Positions 44,933-56,936 of a DNA stretch of 64,000 bases are shown one piece after another (within the stretch, counting starts at the first letter, position 1; every line of letters begins with the position of its first letter). The notes beneath the pieces are model-generated. The model had not been told where the DNA came from. It made no database searches and saw only the letters and a list, made by a program, of their open reading frames with translations. The translations under genes and the position numbers were made by a program. Source of the DNA: Eledone cirrhosa (Eukaryota; Mollusca; Cephalopoda; Octopoda; Eledonidae); contig OZ024743.1 in assembly GCA_964016885.1 (NCBI GenBank), positions 341,747,781-341,811,780 of the forward strand, written 5' to 3'.

Positions 44933-44977
<45 letters not shown>
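44878..44977. repeat. (CATA)n microsatellite
   Basis: Nearly perfect CATA tetranucleotide run at the 5' edge of copy 4. Confidence 0.97.
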
Positions 44978-44979
<2 letters not shown>

Positions 44980-47540
44980 GGTTGAGACTATATTATATAA
45001 AATTGCCAAATATCACGAAATGAAACAAAAGTGAATATGATGATATATGTGTGGTTAAATGTTTATCATGATTGCGCGTGAAACAATAAAAAATATGTAA
45101 ATTAAGATACTATTCATAATCCACCCTATAATAACAATTAACTATAGTCTCAATTTGGTGTATTTCGTGTGTATAATTGTGTAAACAGAAATTATACGGA
45201 CACTCGTATGGTTGGTATAATTGCCGTGTAACCAGTTTAACGCTCTCGAAGTGTGTCGAGTATGACATTCATCTGCACGTAGCTATAGTTCTGTACCTCA
45301 TGTTTAGGCGTAGGCATACATATATGCCTGCCATATGCATGCTTAATCAAACATTTTTACCTCTTCGATTCCTGTAAACTTACATACAAGATTGAATCTT
45401 AGTGTGGCTCCATATAGAAATGTTACTGACGCTTGTGCATTTGGGGCAATCGTGCCACCCCACACCCATCTTCACGTTGCATATTTTCGTATTTTATAAA
45501 GGAATGTCAGAATAAGTAATTATAACCAGAGGCTTTCCTCAAATCACAGATGTTAGCAAGATTCCGACAATGGTACCTCTTACGAAACTAAATAATCAAT
45601 GTTCACCTAAAACGTCAAGAGAAGTTCTACCATCAAACGATGAATCTTGTCCAGGTTTTCATTCGATTCTGAGAATAATGTATCCATTTGGAAAATTCTC
45701 CTCAGGAAAATTGGTTTTCCTTATCAGTTTCAATCGCTGATTAACACATTTTCCGATTGAGTGGAAACATAGCGAGACATATGTAGATGTTTTTATGAAA
45801 AAAGAGGTTCTCTTTTCCAAACTACTCTTTTCCTTACAGTCTGCTGGTTCTTTCATTCCTGCGTCCGCTGCCTATTGCTCGTCTGGAAATACATATACGA
45901 TTTCTAGAAGTTTTTTTTTTCAATTCGCAGAAATTTGCTGCCAATGCAATAGTCTTTCAATCTTTTATTCGTAATTTTTTGTTGTAAACATCATAGCAAC
46001 GTATTGCCGAAAATATCTCAATTCTCATGGACCGTTATCTGCACTTTTACGTCATTTTGAATGAGATCATTATCATCTTTTGACCACCCTCGGGTAACAC
46101 ATACTTTAAAATGTCTATCTTAGGTGATGAAACGGAAGATAATGTAACAAGAGCGGTTTATCCGGCAAGGCAGCAGGTTGAAACGTTTTTTTTATTTTTA
46201 TTTTTGGTAGAGAAATATCTCTAAGGTTTCAGAATGCAACAGATTCGATCAGCGTAATTCAACTCGTATCTGTTCACCACAGGTGCTTAACAATCGTTGT
46301 TGAGGATAGTGCCAGTTTATTGATGTGTCTTTTAGAAGGTTCTCGAATACTTTTTCAGATGATACTGAGATTTTCCTAGTGCCCAATATATTGATGTACC
46401 ACGATATATTTTGATAAATAATAGTACACAGCACGATCATTAAACGCAACGAAAATGAATATGACGATATATGTGTGATTCAGATAATTATCATGACTGT
46501 GTATGTTTGTGTGTATACGTCTATTTATGTGTGTAACAAATAAATATATGTAACAATATGTAAGCGTCACACATCTGTGTTAGTGCGTTGTCATTTAATG
46601 CAAAACAAATCTTTTCATATATAGAGATTAAAAACGGATATCAAATTAAAAACGGATTTCACATAAATGCATCCTTAGTCAGAAAAGTTTATTGGCTATT
46701 TAAATATCATGAAATGTTTCAAACAATATCTTCCGCATTATTTGTTTACTCGTAAATATTAGAATCTAATAACATTTATGTGACATCCCCGTATTTTAAA
46801 ATCCGTTAGTATTTAAAATGCCATTTCTTTAAATAATACTTTTCTTGCTTGATGAATACGATGTGAGTTTTATAAACAGCTCTCAAAGAATAAAAATATC
46901 TGACCACCGTATGTCCTTTTTCCGTTTTGTAGAAGTGTGTTTAAAAATGTTGATTTGAAATTGAATGGTTTAAGGTTCGATTCTACGGCACGGCATCGTT
47001 GACGTTTCTTTAAATTTATCATTGACTAGTTTTGACCCAAGTATTTTCGATGAGCGTTGGTAGACTTAGACAATGAAGAAGCCTGCTGGTTGGACTCTAT
47101 GTGTTCATGGGTAGGTAGTAGGCTACTAAATTGCGCAGTTTGCCCGCATTATCTTGATGTGTACAGTATGGTAATTAGCTAAACCTAATTATAACACACA
47201 CACGCATACACACAGACAAACACATACACACAGATATATATATATATATATGTATATATGTATATATGTATATATGGATTAAAAGATTTGTGAATCGCAC
47301 TTAGTTGTGTGGCTAGATAAAATGACATATGTTCCTTCGATCAAGCGTGGAGTCACACAATAACAAATATTTTGGGTACCTTTTGTGGAATCCACTATGT
47401 TGGGAGATCTAGAAACAAGTTTCTTGCTTGAGAAAATCAATTTTTCCCACCATTTCCCACAAGATGAGAGCGACCTACAAAGTTTCATGAGCACTATCGT
47501 TCTTCTTTTGATTATGAGTAAATATAACTTATATTACTCA
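44978..47540. other. No recognised gene
   Basis: AT-rich, short open frames only. Small CA/TA tracts lie at 47196-47275. Confidence 0.55.
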
Positions 47541-47554
47541 TATATATATATATA

Positions 47555-47753
47555 TATATATAATAATAATTGTTTCTACTTTAGGCACAAGGCCAGCAAT
47601 TATCCAGTGCATTACTGGTACTTTATTTTATCGACCCCGTAAGGATGAAAGGCAGAGTCAACCTCGGCGGGATTTGAACTCAGATCGTAAAGGGACGTAA
47701 CTATGCTGGAAAGCATGGCGTCCGACCCTCTACCGATACTGCCAATCCACCGC
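47555..47753 (-). mobile_element. tRNA-derived SINE with clear target duplication
   Basis: Minus-strand copy: plus strand starts aattgtttctactttaggca, passes cgaccccgtaaggatgaaag and ggcgggatttgaactcagat, and ends ccgatactgccaatccaccg. tatatatataataataat flanks both sides (about 47550 and 47754), an 18-base target duplication. Confidence 0.88.
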
Positions 47754-47769
47754 CCTATATATATAATAA

Positions 47770-48226
47770 TAATACTGGGACGAAAGATTACTCCTTCATT
47801 ACGTTTATTGGTTAGTGGCACGCGTTTCACTACTGATCAGCTCAATGTTAGATCTGTATCAATCTGGTCTGACTCTGCAATCAAACGCTCGTCGGACCAT
47901 ATATATGGTGACGAATCTGTTTTGCGCACCAAACAGAAAGCACGAACACAAATGCACGCGTAAACAGACAACAATAAATAAAAAGTAAATAAAATAAGAT
48001 AACATTACAGTGATTCAATGGGAGGCAACATAATAATATCATTGATGGTGTCACAGGTGTGTGACGAAAGAAGTCTGGAAGACTATATTTATATCTATAT
48101 TTTAATTGATTTCCAGCTACATAAATATAGAATATACTGAAGCAAAAACCAAACCAAACCAAACAGTGAGTGTATTTTATTGTATATTTCTGGCAATATG
48201 GCAATATTGTAACAACATGACTCTCC

Positions 48227-48228
<2 letters not shown>
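47770..48228 (+). repeat. Diverged PLE-B terminal repeat (5' side)
   Basis: Carries acagacaacaataaataaaa, a hammerhead-like core (48038-48078), and then tctatattttaattgatttc and aaaccaaaccaaacagtgag, equivalent to the gaaaaccaaccaaacagtga block at 15277. It ends ctggcaatat..atgactctcc beside (TA)n. Confidence 0.65.
48038..48078 (+). ncRNA. Hammerhead-like fold, diverged PLE-B copy (5')
   Basis: TTGATGG (48042-48048, core with C3 to T and A9 to G) and an extra T are followed by stem II GTCAC (48050-48054) with GTGAC (48061-48065). GAAA is at 48066-48069. Stem II differs from the GTTGC/GCAAC of the other copies yet is fully paired. Confidence 0.48.
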
Positions 48229-48230
<2 letters not shown>

Positions 48231-48270
<40 letters not shown>

Positions 48271-48276
48271 ACACAC
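48231..48276. repeat. (TA)n(CA)n microsatellite
   Basis: TA run then CA. The stretch 48310-48900 after it has no recognised feature besides an (ATC)n tract at about 48768-48806. Confidence 0.95.
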
Positions 48277-48904
48277 ACACCGAAACAAAGAGAGAGAGAT
48301 AGAGAGAAGACCGAGTCAGAGAGCAATTAGCATAGTATGGCGGGGCTTATTATAAAATATATTTTATTTAATAATTCTTTAACTACAAGGTTCTATGCAA
48401 AGCTGTTTGAGTCCTCGATTTTACTGGACCGTCGCCGTATTTCATTTGACATGCATTTAATTCAATTACAATAATTTCTTACATATTTTCTCTCGTCATT
48501 TTCAAATATACCTCCAGTAAATTACTGTGAGTTTGATCTAGCTATGTATTATGCATCCAATGATGTAAACCAGTTTTATTTTTTCTTCAGAAAGAGAGAT
48601 TGGCCCCGTGCAAAGCCTTTCCTCACTTAAAAAATCTTCAAGTTCAGGCATCGCTTGATATATGACATTTTCTGCGATGCATGGCATTACAGGCAATAGG
48701 CAAGTCACAAGACCCGCCCATGGTTTTCATGCTTAAGTATCAAGCATTTCTCAAAATCAAGTTGCAACCATCATCATCATTATCATCATTATTATCATCA
48801 TCATCATGTATGTATGTATAAGTGTGCTTGTGTCTATCTATTTATCAATATATCTGTTTATAATTCTATCAACCTGTCTGTTTATATATCTTCTAATTGT
48901 TGTT

Positions 48905-49200
48905 GGTATTTGTGCACAGTCTGCGAGTTAAGCCCACAGATGAACTGCAAAACTAGAAATGTAGGCTGCAGCATAAGTTTAAAAAAAGGACAATGTATAA
49001 ATCCAACCACGCTTTACATAAGGGAAACGACTCGCAGTATAAGAAAAAATATGAAAGATCACTGGTGACAGCTCAAAGACGACAAATATTCCCCATGCCA
49101 AATCATTGAAATTAATTTTATTTACAAACCGAACAGATGTAATGCTCAGACAGAGCAAGGTAATCATGCATATAACAAGTAATCCAACCCACAATACTAA
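48905..49200 (+). pseudogene. Diverged PLE-B GIY-YIG fragment
   Basis: Plus-strand reading VCELSPQMNCKTRNVGCSIS, then TTLYIRETTRSIRKNMKDHW, aligns with CKVNPRMNCKTRNVVYSIRC and TTYIGKKARSIGERIDQHW of the copy at 12503-13057. The YIG has become YIR, removing the signature Gly, and the frame stops right after DHW. The EN is followed 480 bases later by a terminal repeat with a hammerhead-like fold. Confidence 0.7.
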
Positions 49201-49581
49201 TCATGATTGAAGTCATATCAACTCTTACAAACAAGCGACTGTTGACAATATAATTACACATAAGAATCAATCTAAAGGGGTTCAGAGAAATACACGCACC
49301 CGCAATACAATACAGGAATAGAATATTAATTACCCAGTGATTTGAGAAGGACAATGAAATAACACACACATGTGCATAAAACATGGAGGAAAAACAAGAC
49401 GTAAAAACATAAATACATGCACATGGACATACACACACATACATACACATGCCATCCACTAGTGGAAGTAGTAGCACTCAAGATACATACGCAAATACAC
49501 GCATGCGTTGACTACATACTCACCACAAAAATATTAGATGGAATAAACAGAACAAAGAAAATTCACAGGGGAGTAAAGATC

Positions 49582-49624
49582 GTCACTGAGAAAGTCAAAG
49601 AAAATGTGACGAAAGAGCTTTGAC
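49582..49624 (+). ncRNA. Hammerhead-like fold, diverged PLE-B copy (3')
   Basis: Stem I GTCA (49582-49585) with TGAC (49621-49624). Core CTGAGAA (49586-49592, G8 changed to A). Stem II GTCA (49594-49597) with TGAC (49607-49610). GAAA at 49611-49614. Stem III A-G/C-T (49614-49619) with U 49620 as the cleavage-site base. All three stems pair, which is the fullest fold of the PLE-B set. Confidence 0.58.
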
Positions 49625-50930
49625 AATTAAATATGATAATTAAACAACCATCCAGTATTTTAAACTTACTGAACTATGAATTAGTTACCTTTGTAATAAT
49701 AACCTGTGCCAATCAACTAGTGCGTGTGTTTTTATAGGCAGCATAATCCTTCCAAAGTATAGCAGTATCTATTTCAACACACGAATTAATATCAACTGAT
49801 TACGCACACTGGAAATTTGTTGGCGGAGACTATATGGGAGAGACTCTAGCCTTGATAGCCGTTGATTTTGATGAATCGAACACGGAATCAAGTATGTTTG
49901 GGAAGAAAATATGTTCACTACGTATCTCTGCCCTCTCCCATGTGTGTCCAGGCACTACACAATAAATCTTTCCGTTTGCCATTGCCTGACATATAATATA
50001 AATATTGTAGTATTATTTCAAACTAGAGTATATCGTATTAAAACTTGCACTAAATTCTCAGTTGAGAATATTGGTTATTTGTCTACATTTCGTTTTATGA
50101 CTAAACATTTAGAAGATTATAGAACTATGAGAATACAGAAATTCCATAAATGTGCGTAATTAACTTCGTATAGAATTTAAAGAATAAATCTTTTCATTCC
50201 TCATTGCTTGACATTTCCTATAATATTACTGATTTGGGATTACCTTTTACCTATATAATCGTATTACAACGAACATTTCTTTCATCTTTATAGTCATATG
50301 AACCTAAATCGCCAAACCACTAGCAGTAGATTTAGAGAGTTCTCAGTATTTTACAGAGTTAAATTGATCACACATAACATCAATGTTTAATGACCGGATT
50401 ATGAAACTTCTTATAAATCCTCATTATCCCATGACTCACGTTTTATTTGTTTAAGCGCATACCGTCTTGTAAAGGAAAATATTTGAAACAGTATTTCATT
50501 CGATATAAGACGTCTTTAATAGAAAGCTACGTTCGGCCATTTGGTTGTGAAGTTCCTTTCGCTAATACGAGTGGCTCCAGGTTCCATAGAATGGCGAAGC
50601 AGCTTGAATATGCGTCTTCTCCCACAGTTTAGGGTCCACCAATACCTCGTGAATGAATATTATTCAGAAGTTATTCAAAGGCATATATGTTATGCTATTG
50701 TTTACATTTGTATCCAAGGAAATAGATTTCCCCAAACACTGAAACAGACAAACATATCCATAAATAAAGTGTTGATGTCACTCCACCCCACCATTCTTAA
50801 TTACACATTGAAGCATATAGTTAATGGGAATGTTTGTGTAAAGCTTAGAGGGCCATCAGCAATAAACTCATTCCTATTTAAGGTGTTAGATGACTGTGAG
50901 GTAAACCACAAATGCAGCTGTTACCCTTGT
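49625..50930. other. No recognised gene
   Basis: Open frames at 50447-50632 and 50541-50939 show no known motif and overlap in different frames. Confidence 0.5.
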
Positions 50931-50934
50931 TTTA

Positions 50935-51040
50935 ACTAAGCCAAGTGGAGCAGCATGAAAGGAAATGACTTGATCAAGCACTCAAGACCTTGCGATTAGA
51001 TGCCCAATGTCCTACCTTTTAGACCACCTGTCTTCACCAG
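50935..51040 (-). repeat. Possible tRNA-like SINE head, minus strand
   Basis: gatcaagcactcaagacctt, gcgattagatgcccaatg and cctaccttttagaccac resemble reversed tRNA-derived SINE heads. The body is unclear. Confidence 0.35.
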
Positions 51041-51129
51041 AGACAAAATACCAAATGTTAGTTCGAATTCTTCTCATGAAGATTCTCACCGCCTGAAAAT
51101 ATTTCCATGCCACACATAAAAGAATCATA

Positions 51130-51550
51130 ATATAACTCATCCTCATCAACATCAGGCGGCCTCACCCAAAATCGACTCTACAATCGATCTCTACGTGGGT
51201 CTGTCGTTCATTGTCGCTGCCAAATCCTGGATTTCAATACTAGAATCTCTGAAGATAACATTGGGATAAGAGAGCTTGCGCCTCCTGTTATTAGTGACTG
51301 CTTGTAGTTTCCAAAGCACAAATGGAGATAGGGCCTCATAAGTGGCACGATAGCTGTGGCTAACAGATCTTACTCTCTTTTTACGTACAACGACAGATAT
51401 GCGCGGGAGGAGAGCAAATATTTCTTTCAAAGTCAGATGTCACCAGCTTATGTTCTGAATGCGTCGAAGTAGGCGAGTGTAGATGCCATCAAAGCACTTT
51501 TGTTGTTTGGATGAAAGCGTTCAAGTTTCACTTCCATATAGCAAGATAAT
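51130..51550 (-). pseudogene. LINE C-terminal region (endonuclease-RT type)
   Basis: Minus-strand reading from 51550: LYGSET*TLSSKQQKCFDGI, YTRLLRRIQNISW, then KEIFALLPRISVVVRKKRV, RSVSHSYRATYEAL, SPFVLWKLQAVTNNRRRKLS and YPNVIFRDSSIEIQDLAATM, finishing NDRPT*RSIVES. This order (YGSE-W, LLR...N-SW, R--GH-xR, LLW, RGR--Y-D, DR--WR) is the conserved tail after the RT thumb in many LINEs. Here GH and W positions are mutated and at least three stops occur. It is a 5'-truncated dead copy. Confidence 0.78.
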
Positions 51551-51837
51551 ATAATTACACCTACCCCCAAAAACATGTTTCTGTTGATCATTACACTAGC
51601 CTAACTAATCAGTGTTAATAGGCCATGTGATCGTAGGGGAAGATGATATTAACTATCATCCAACATTCAACCAAAGCAGCAGCACTATCAACAACAATAA
51701 AATAGGAAGGAGCAACCATCGGTATCAATGGCTAGAACAGTAGCAGTAGTAGTAGATATGAAGTATTATTCATAATAGTAGCAGCAACAGCATAGCTAAT
51801 ATATAATATTATAAGGGGATATAAGGGGATATAAGAG

Positions 51838-52012
51838 GGCGGTGGATTGACAGTATCGGTAAAGGGTCGGACGCCATGCTTTGACGGCCCTTGCCATTCT
51901 GAGTTCAAATCCCGACGAGGTTAACTTTGCCTTTCATCCTTACGGGGTCGATAAAATAAAGAACCAGCAATGCACTGGGTAATTGCTGGCCTTGTGCCAA
52001 AAGTAGAACAAA
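51838..52012 (+). mobile_element. tRNA-derived SINE
   Basis: gcggtggattgacagtatcg head, gagttcaaatcccgacgagg, ccttacggggtcgataaaat, tail agtagaacaaattatg. A short deletion removes part of the tgacgcattgagttacgg block. 'ataaggggatat' before and atgaggggatat after suggest the target duplication. Confidence 0.87.
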
Positions 52013-52390
52013 TTATGAGGGGATATTCATAAAGGAGAATTAAGATGGAAATTAAGAAATGATAAGAATGATAAGAAAAGTAATAAGAAGCAAATAAAGA
52101 AAACTAAGGAAATGATACATACAAATACATATTAAAAATACACAGACAAAATATATAAAAATATCAAAAAGAAAAAAATATTCATGATACATTATATGAA
52201 TAGAAAAAGAAGATATGAGAGAACCAAAAAAGACAAGATGGGAAAAGTATCAATATTCTATTATGCCAACGCCCTATATACGCCAATAAATTGTCGTGGA
52301 GAGATATTAAAAAATATAAAATGAGAGTATAAACTCTTACAGGCAGCGAGAAGAAACGGATTCCGAGTACTAATGTTATTAATTGATTCT
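52013..52390. other. No recognised feature
   Basis: A- and AT-rich DNA. Confidence 0.6.
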
Positions 52391-52392
52391 TA

Positions 52393-52492
52393 TTTAGGCA
52401 CAAGGCCAACAATATTTAGGGGTGAGGAAAGTCGATTAAATCGACCTCAGTGATTTAGTGGTGCCTTATTTTATCGACCCGGTAAGTTGCTG
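52393..52492 (-). mobile_element. Cephalopod SINE 3' fragment, different subtype
   Basis: Plus strand reads aggcacaaggccaacaatat, gtcgattaaatcgacctc and ttattttatcgacccggtaa, the reverse of a SINE tail that keeps the 'tcgatttaatcgac' block missing in the other copies. The tRNA-like head is absent. Confidence 0.65.
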
Positions 52493-52860
52493 TTATACAG
52501 TCAGCTTCACAATGGTGCACTTAATGCAGGTAGACCATTACTTAGATATACAGATAAAATAATGTACAATCTTAAATTTGGGAGCACACACCTTAGTTTG
52601 TTTGAAGGCATAACTGCTATCCGTGGAACATAGAGAATTATCTGCCATGAAGGCATAAAACAACTTTGAAAAATATAGTCTAGTCCATCCATCTTTGTGT
52701 TCGAAAATCAAACACCAAGGTCCGTTCAAACCTCCCATCCTGCTCCGCTCAAATGTCTGTCATCCGTACAGGTAACTTGATGTGTACTTCGGCTACTAGA
52801 CTAAAGTGCCATTTAAAGTATAACGTCAAAAGTCGATACATGACGGGAAAGTTCATCATA

Positions 52861-52892
52861 CACACACACATACCAACACACACACACACACT

Positions 52893-52953
<61 letters not shown>
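52861..52953. repeat. (CA)n(TA)n microsatellite
   Basis: CA then TA run at the left edge of a foldback. Confidence 0.97.
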
Positions 52954-52959
<6 letters not shown>

Positions 52960-52969
52960 AAAAGAAAAG

Positions 52970-53400
52970 TGTCGTTCTACATGGCTGAATACAATAAATG
53001 TAATCTGCGTTTTTCGAATGTTAATAATAACATTCGATTCGTTTGCAATTATGCAAACAAACCTCATTTTTATAGCCATATCAGTAGAATGAACTCTTCA
53101 TTCTACTGACATGGCTATAAAAATGAGGTTTGTTTGCATAATTTCAAACGAATCGAATGTTATTATTAATATTCAGTGTATTGGCAGTATTGGTAGAGAG
53201 TCAGACACCATACTCTGACGCATATAGTTACGGTCCTTTCCATTCTGAGTTCAAATCCTGCCGAGGTTAACTTTGCCTTTCATCCTTACGGGATCGATAA
53301 AAGAAAGTACCAGTAATGCACTGGTTGATTACTTGCCTTGTGCTGAATGTAGAAACAATTATTAATATTCGAAAAAATCAGATTACATTTATTGTATTCT
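52970..53400. repeat. Foldback repeat interrupted by a SINE
   Basis: The left arm (52985-53095) and right arm (53103-53174, continuing 53371-53400) are reverse complements, centred near 53099. Arm landmarks are ctcatttttatagccat with its mirror atggctataaaaatgag, and attcgattcgtttgcaa with its mirror. The right arm is split by the SINE at 53175-53357. A further direct copy of the right arm lies at 53693-53787. Confidence 0.85.
53175..53357 (+). mobile_element. tRNA-derived SINE inside the foldback arm
   Basis: Head gtattggcagtattggtaga, B-box region gagttcaaatcctgccgagg, ccttacgggatcgataaaag, tail tgtagaaaca. attattaatattc occurs on both sides (53162-53174 and 53358-53370), a 13-base target duplication confirmed by the uninterrupted opposite arm. 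Confidence 0.9.
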
Positions 53401-53454
53401 TTTTTTTTTTATTTGAATTTGGCAAATACGGCCATTTATCGCTCTTATACAGCA

Positions 53455-53572
53455 AACTGACTGGCCAGTCTGCTGATATGCAAATCTGGCTGGTCAGTGG
53501 ATCTGCTAATATGCAGACCTGACTGATCAGTCAGTCTGCTAATATGCAAATCAGGCCGATCAGTCACTGTAT
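53455..53572 (+). repeat. Three ~36-bp tandem units
   Basis: Units read actggccagtctgctgatat, then ctggtcagtggatctgctaa and actgatcagtcagtctgcta, each followed by atgcaaat or atgcagac. Confidence 0.75.
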
Positions 53573-53781
53573 ATTTCAGAATATAGCATATATTTTCACT
53601 ATCTCTGAGCTGTACTGATGAAGCGGGATACCCAGAAACATTAGTGTCTGCAGTTCTGTTTACATGCCAACACAAGATCAAGAATGAAGAGCTCATTCTA
53701 CTGATATGGCTATAAAAATTAGGCTTGTTTGCATAATTGCAAACGAATCGAATGTTTTTATTAATATTCGAAAAACTCAGA

Positions 53782-53786
<5 letters not shown>

Positions 53787-53839
<53 letters not shown>
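53787..53839. repeat. (TA)n microsatellite
   Basis: TA run between two unrelated repeat families. Confidence 0.97.
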
Positions 53840-53841
<2 letters not shown>

Positions 53842-54025
53842 AAAATGTTTAACCCCGACGGCAGAGCTCAAGCCGTTTCGACGGCTATTTCCGGAAATAC
53901 CAGTCAAAACGGCTTGAGCTCTGCCGTCGGGGTTAAACATTTTCCTATTACCCACTCTACTACCCTAGTATTGAGTACTCTGGTACGTTATGGTCCATCT
54001 GGTTCCTTACCACACCCCCTTCGTT
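53840..54025 (+). repeat. Family F repeat as a foldback
   Basis: The left arm aggaaaatgtttaaccccga, cggcagagctcaagccgttt is followed after about 28 bases by its reverse complement (aaacggcttgagctctgccg, tcggggttaaacattttcct). The single-copy tail (tattacccactctactaccc .. atctggttccttaccac) follows and ends in (TA)n. Confidence 0.88.
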
Positions 54026-54033
54026 ATATATAT

Positions 54034-54350
54034 ATATGATAATCTTTTGTATAATATTCTTCTACCCATCAAACGCCTCTGCTGAAGTCAAAGCTCCCAT
54101 ATTAGGCCCACCATCTTGTGTTACACATAGTTGGATCAAATCGTCAAATCTATTTGCAAAGCAATAATCTTAACAACACATCTATGACTACCTCTATTTA
54201 TATTTGTTACATTACGAAATATTATTAATCTTATAGAATGTGTATATATGAAGTGGAAAGTTTCATGTTTAAACTTATCTGTTTGGGTTTCGGTTGATCA
54301 TATGTAAAGGCAAGGGAGTTTCAAGGAAACTTTGTAACACTTCTAGGATC
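54034..54350 (+). repeat. 317-bp direct repeat, copy 1
   Basis: From gataatcttttgtataatat to cacttctaggatctctc. Nearly identical to 55464-55781; I see one base difference (tattaatc versus tactaatc). No domain recognised. Confidence 0.9.
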
Positions 54351-54785
54351 TCTCGTTTGAATATACAAATTTATAATGGGAAATTGACAACAACCAAGCT
54401 CATTTTATACAAAGGCTATTTTCAAATTACATATTTGATGTCTGGTGTAAACATATTTATTTTATACGTTATAAGAACCGATTTCAGAGAGAAAAGCTAA
54501 CCAGGCTTAGATTTTTACCGACAATATCATATTACATTGAACATCTTAACTGTGAAGTTGTTCACAAAGATTTAATTATACATTTATTTTATAGGAAACC
54601 TTCTTGTGAAAAGATGAAGAATTATTTTAGACTTAAACATTGTTGAATAACTGAACAGTGTGTCAACAAAATGTCGACAGAAATTTGAGAAGTCTCCAAC
54701 AAATACTATTTACACACAAGGCACTATAGTCTTATACGATGATTTTGCTTTAAGAAATATGTAAAACATGTAATGGGTGAAGATG

Positions 54786-54870
54786 TTTAACCCCTTCTCA
54801 CTCTTTCTCTTTCTCTTTCTCTTTCTCTTTCTCTCCCCCTCTCTCTCTCTATATATATATATATATAAGT
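54786..54870. repeat. (CT)n(TA)n low-complexity
   Basis: TTTCTC/CT tract then TA. The 54351-54785 stretch before it has no recognised gene. Confidence 0.93.
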
Positions 54871-55103
54871 GTGTGTGTTAGTGTATGTGTTTGTGCTTGC
54901 GTGCTTAAGGGTGTGTGTATTTTATTTGTGTACAGACATCCTTTCCATATCTAAGGCTTCTAATTCAAATTTTATACTTATATTAAGTTTACTTAAAATT
55001 TTCCAATATACATTGAGCTCGAGAAAAATATTTATTTGATTAATGGCGCTGACAACTGAACACACACTCACAAGTACACACAAACGCGACCCCCACCCCC
55101 CAC

Positions 55104-55111
<8 letters not shown>

Positions 55112-55152
<41 letters not shown>

Positions 55153-55287
55153 GTATGTATTCTGATGATTTCATACGAATGCAACGTCTCTTGTCCTTTA
55201 GAAGCTATTTCTGCACATTAAATATATATGCATCTCTCTCTATCCCTCTATTTCTCTCTATCTTTCCCTCTCTCTCTCTTTCTCCCT

Positions 55288-55372
<85 letters not shown>
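55112..55372. repeat. (TA)n, (CT)n, (TA)n, (TG)n microsatellites
   Basis: TA at 55112-55140, (TATG)n to 55160, CT-rich at 55232-55288, TA at 55291-55340 and TG to 55370. Confidence 0.95.
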
Positions 55373-55374
<2 letters not shown>

Positions 55375-55463
55375 GACAAATGTGTATAAACATTTACAAC
55401 TTCACCTTCGTTCCACATCCCTCGGCTGAATATTATGACATCTAACAAACGCTTCAAACTATA

Positions 55464-55781
55464 TATGATAATCTTTTGTATAATATTCTTCTACCCATCA
55501 AACGCCTCTGCTGAAGTCAAAGCTCCCATATTAGGCCCACCATCTTGTGTTACACATAGTTGGATCAAATCGTCAAATCTATTTGCAAAGCAATAATCTT
55601 AACAACACATCTATGACTACCTCTATTTATATTTGTTACATTACGAAATATTACTAATCTTATAGAATGTGTATATATGAAGTGGAAAGTTTCATGTTTA
55701 AACTTATCTGTTTGGGTTTCGGTTGATCATATGTAAAGGCAAGGGAGTTTCAAGGAAACTTTGTAACACTTCTAGGATCTC
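55464..55781 (+). repeat. 317-bp direct repeat, copy 2
   Basis: Second copy of 54034-54350, beginning after aactatatat. Beyond its end the sequences differ (cttcaaacgaatg versus cgtttgaatatac), though the two read as partial mirror images. Confidence 0.9.
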
Positions 55782-55782
55782 T

Positions 55783-56411
<629 letters not shown>

Positions 56412-56936
56412 AAACACCCCCGCCCGACAACAGCCATACACTTTCAAATTTTCCCCAAACAAAATTGAAGTAGATCTCCATAAAAGAAACTGCAAATACA
56501 TACCCAAAGAACTAAATAGGAGAGAAAGACCTGCATTAACAAACCACCAGATCTATAGAAAATAACCAATTACTTAGATAAGGAAACATAAATAAACAAC
56601 GGTCAACACCGCCTCGACAAAGATTAATTTTATCTTTAACATATACCTAGATGGTCATACCTTATTATTTAATGACCGCTTGACTGTCCTAATTCTATTT
56701 CACTCTTGTCATGTATTTGACTAACGTTTATATGCGAGATTTTCCCTTTTGATTTTTACTTGGCCTCATCAGTGATTTTTCCCTCTACATTTGTATCCCC
56801 ACCTGTCAATTAAATTATAGATATACCCGCGAAGAAATAGTTTGGAATCGAATTATATCAAACATATTTCTTTCTCATTTGTTATTGTAACTATAAAAGT
56901 TAACTGTAAATACATATACGCAAATATATATACATA

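Noticed and set aside
44250..44977. Regular short repeats that could suggest a CRISPR-like array
   Set aside because: They are uniform CATA tetranucleotides without unique spacers, in a eukaryotic genome.
50447..50939. Two overlapping open frames of 61 and 132 codons
   Set aside because: No recognisable motif, different frames, no splice or promoter evidence; not listed as a gene.
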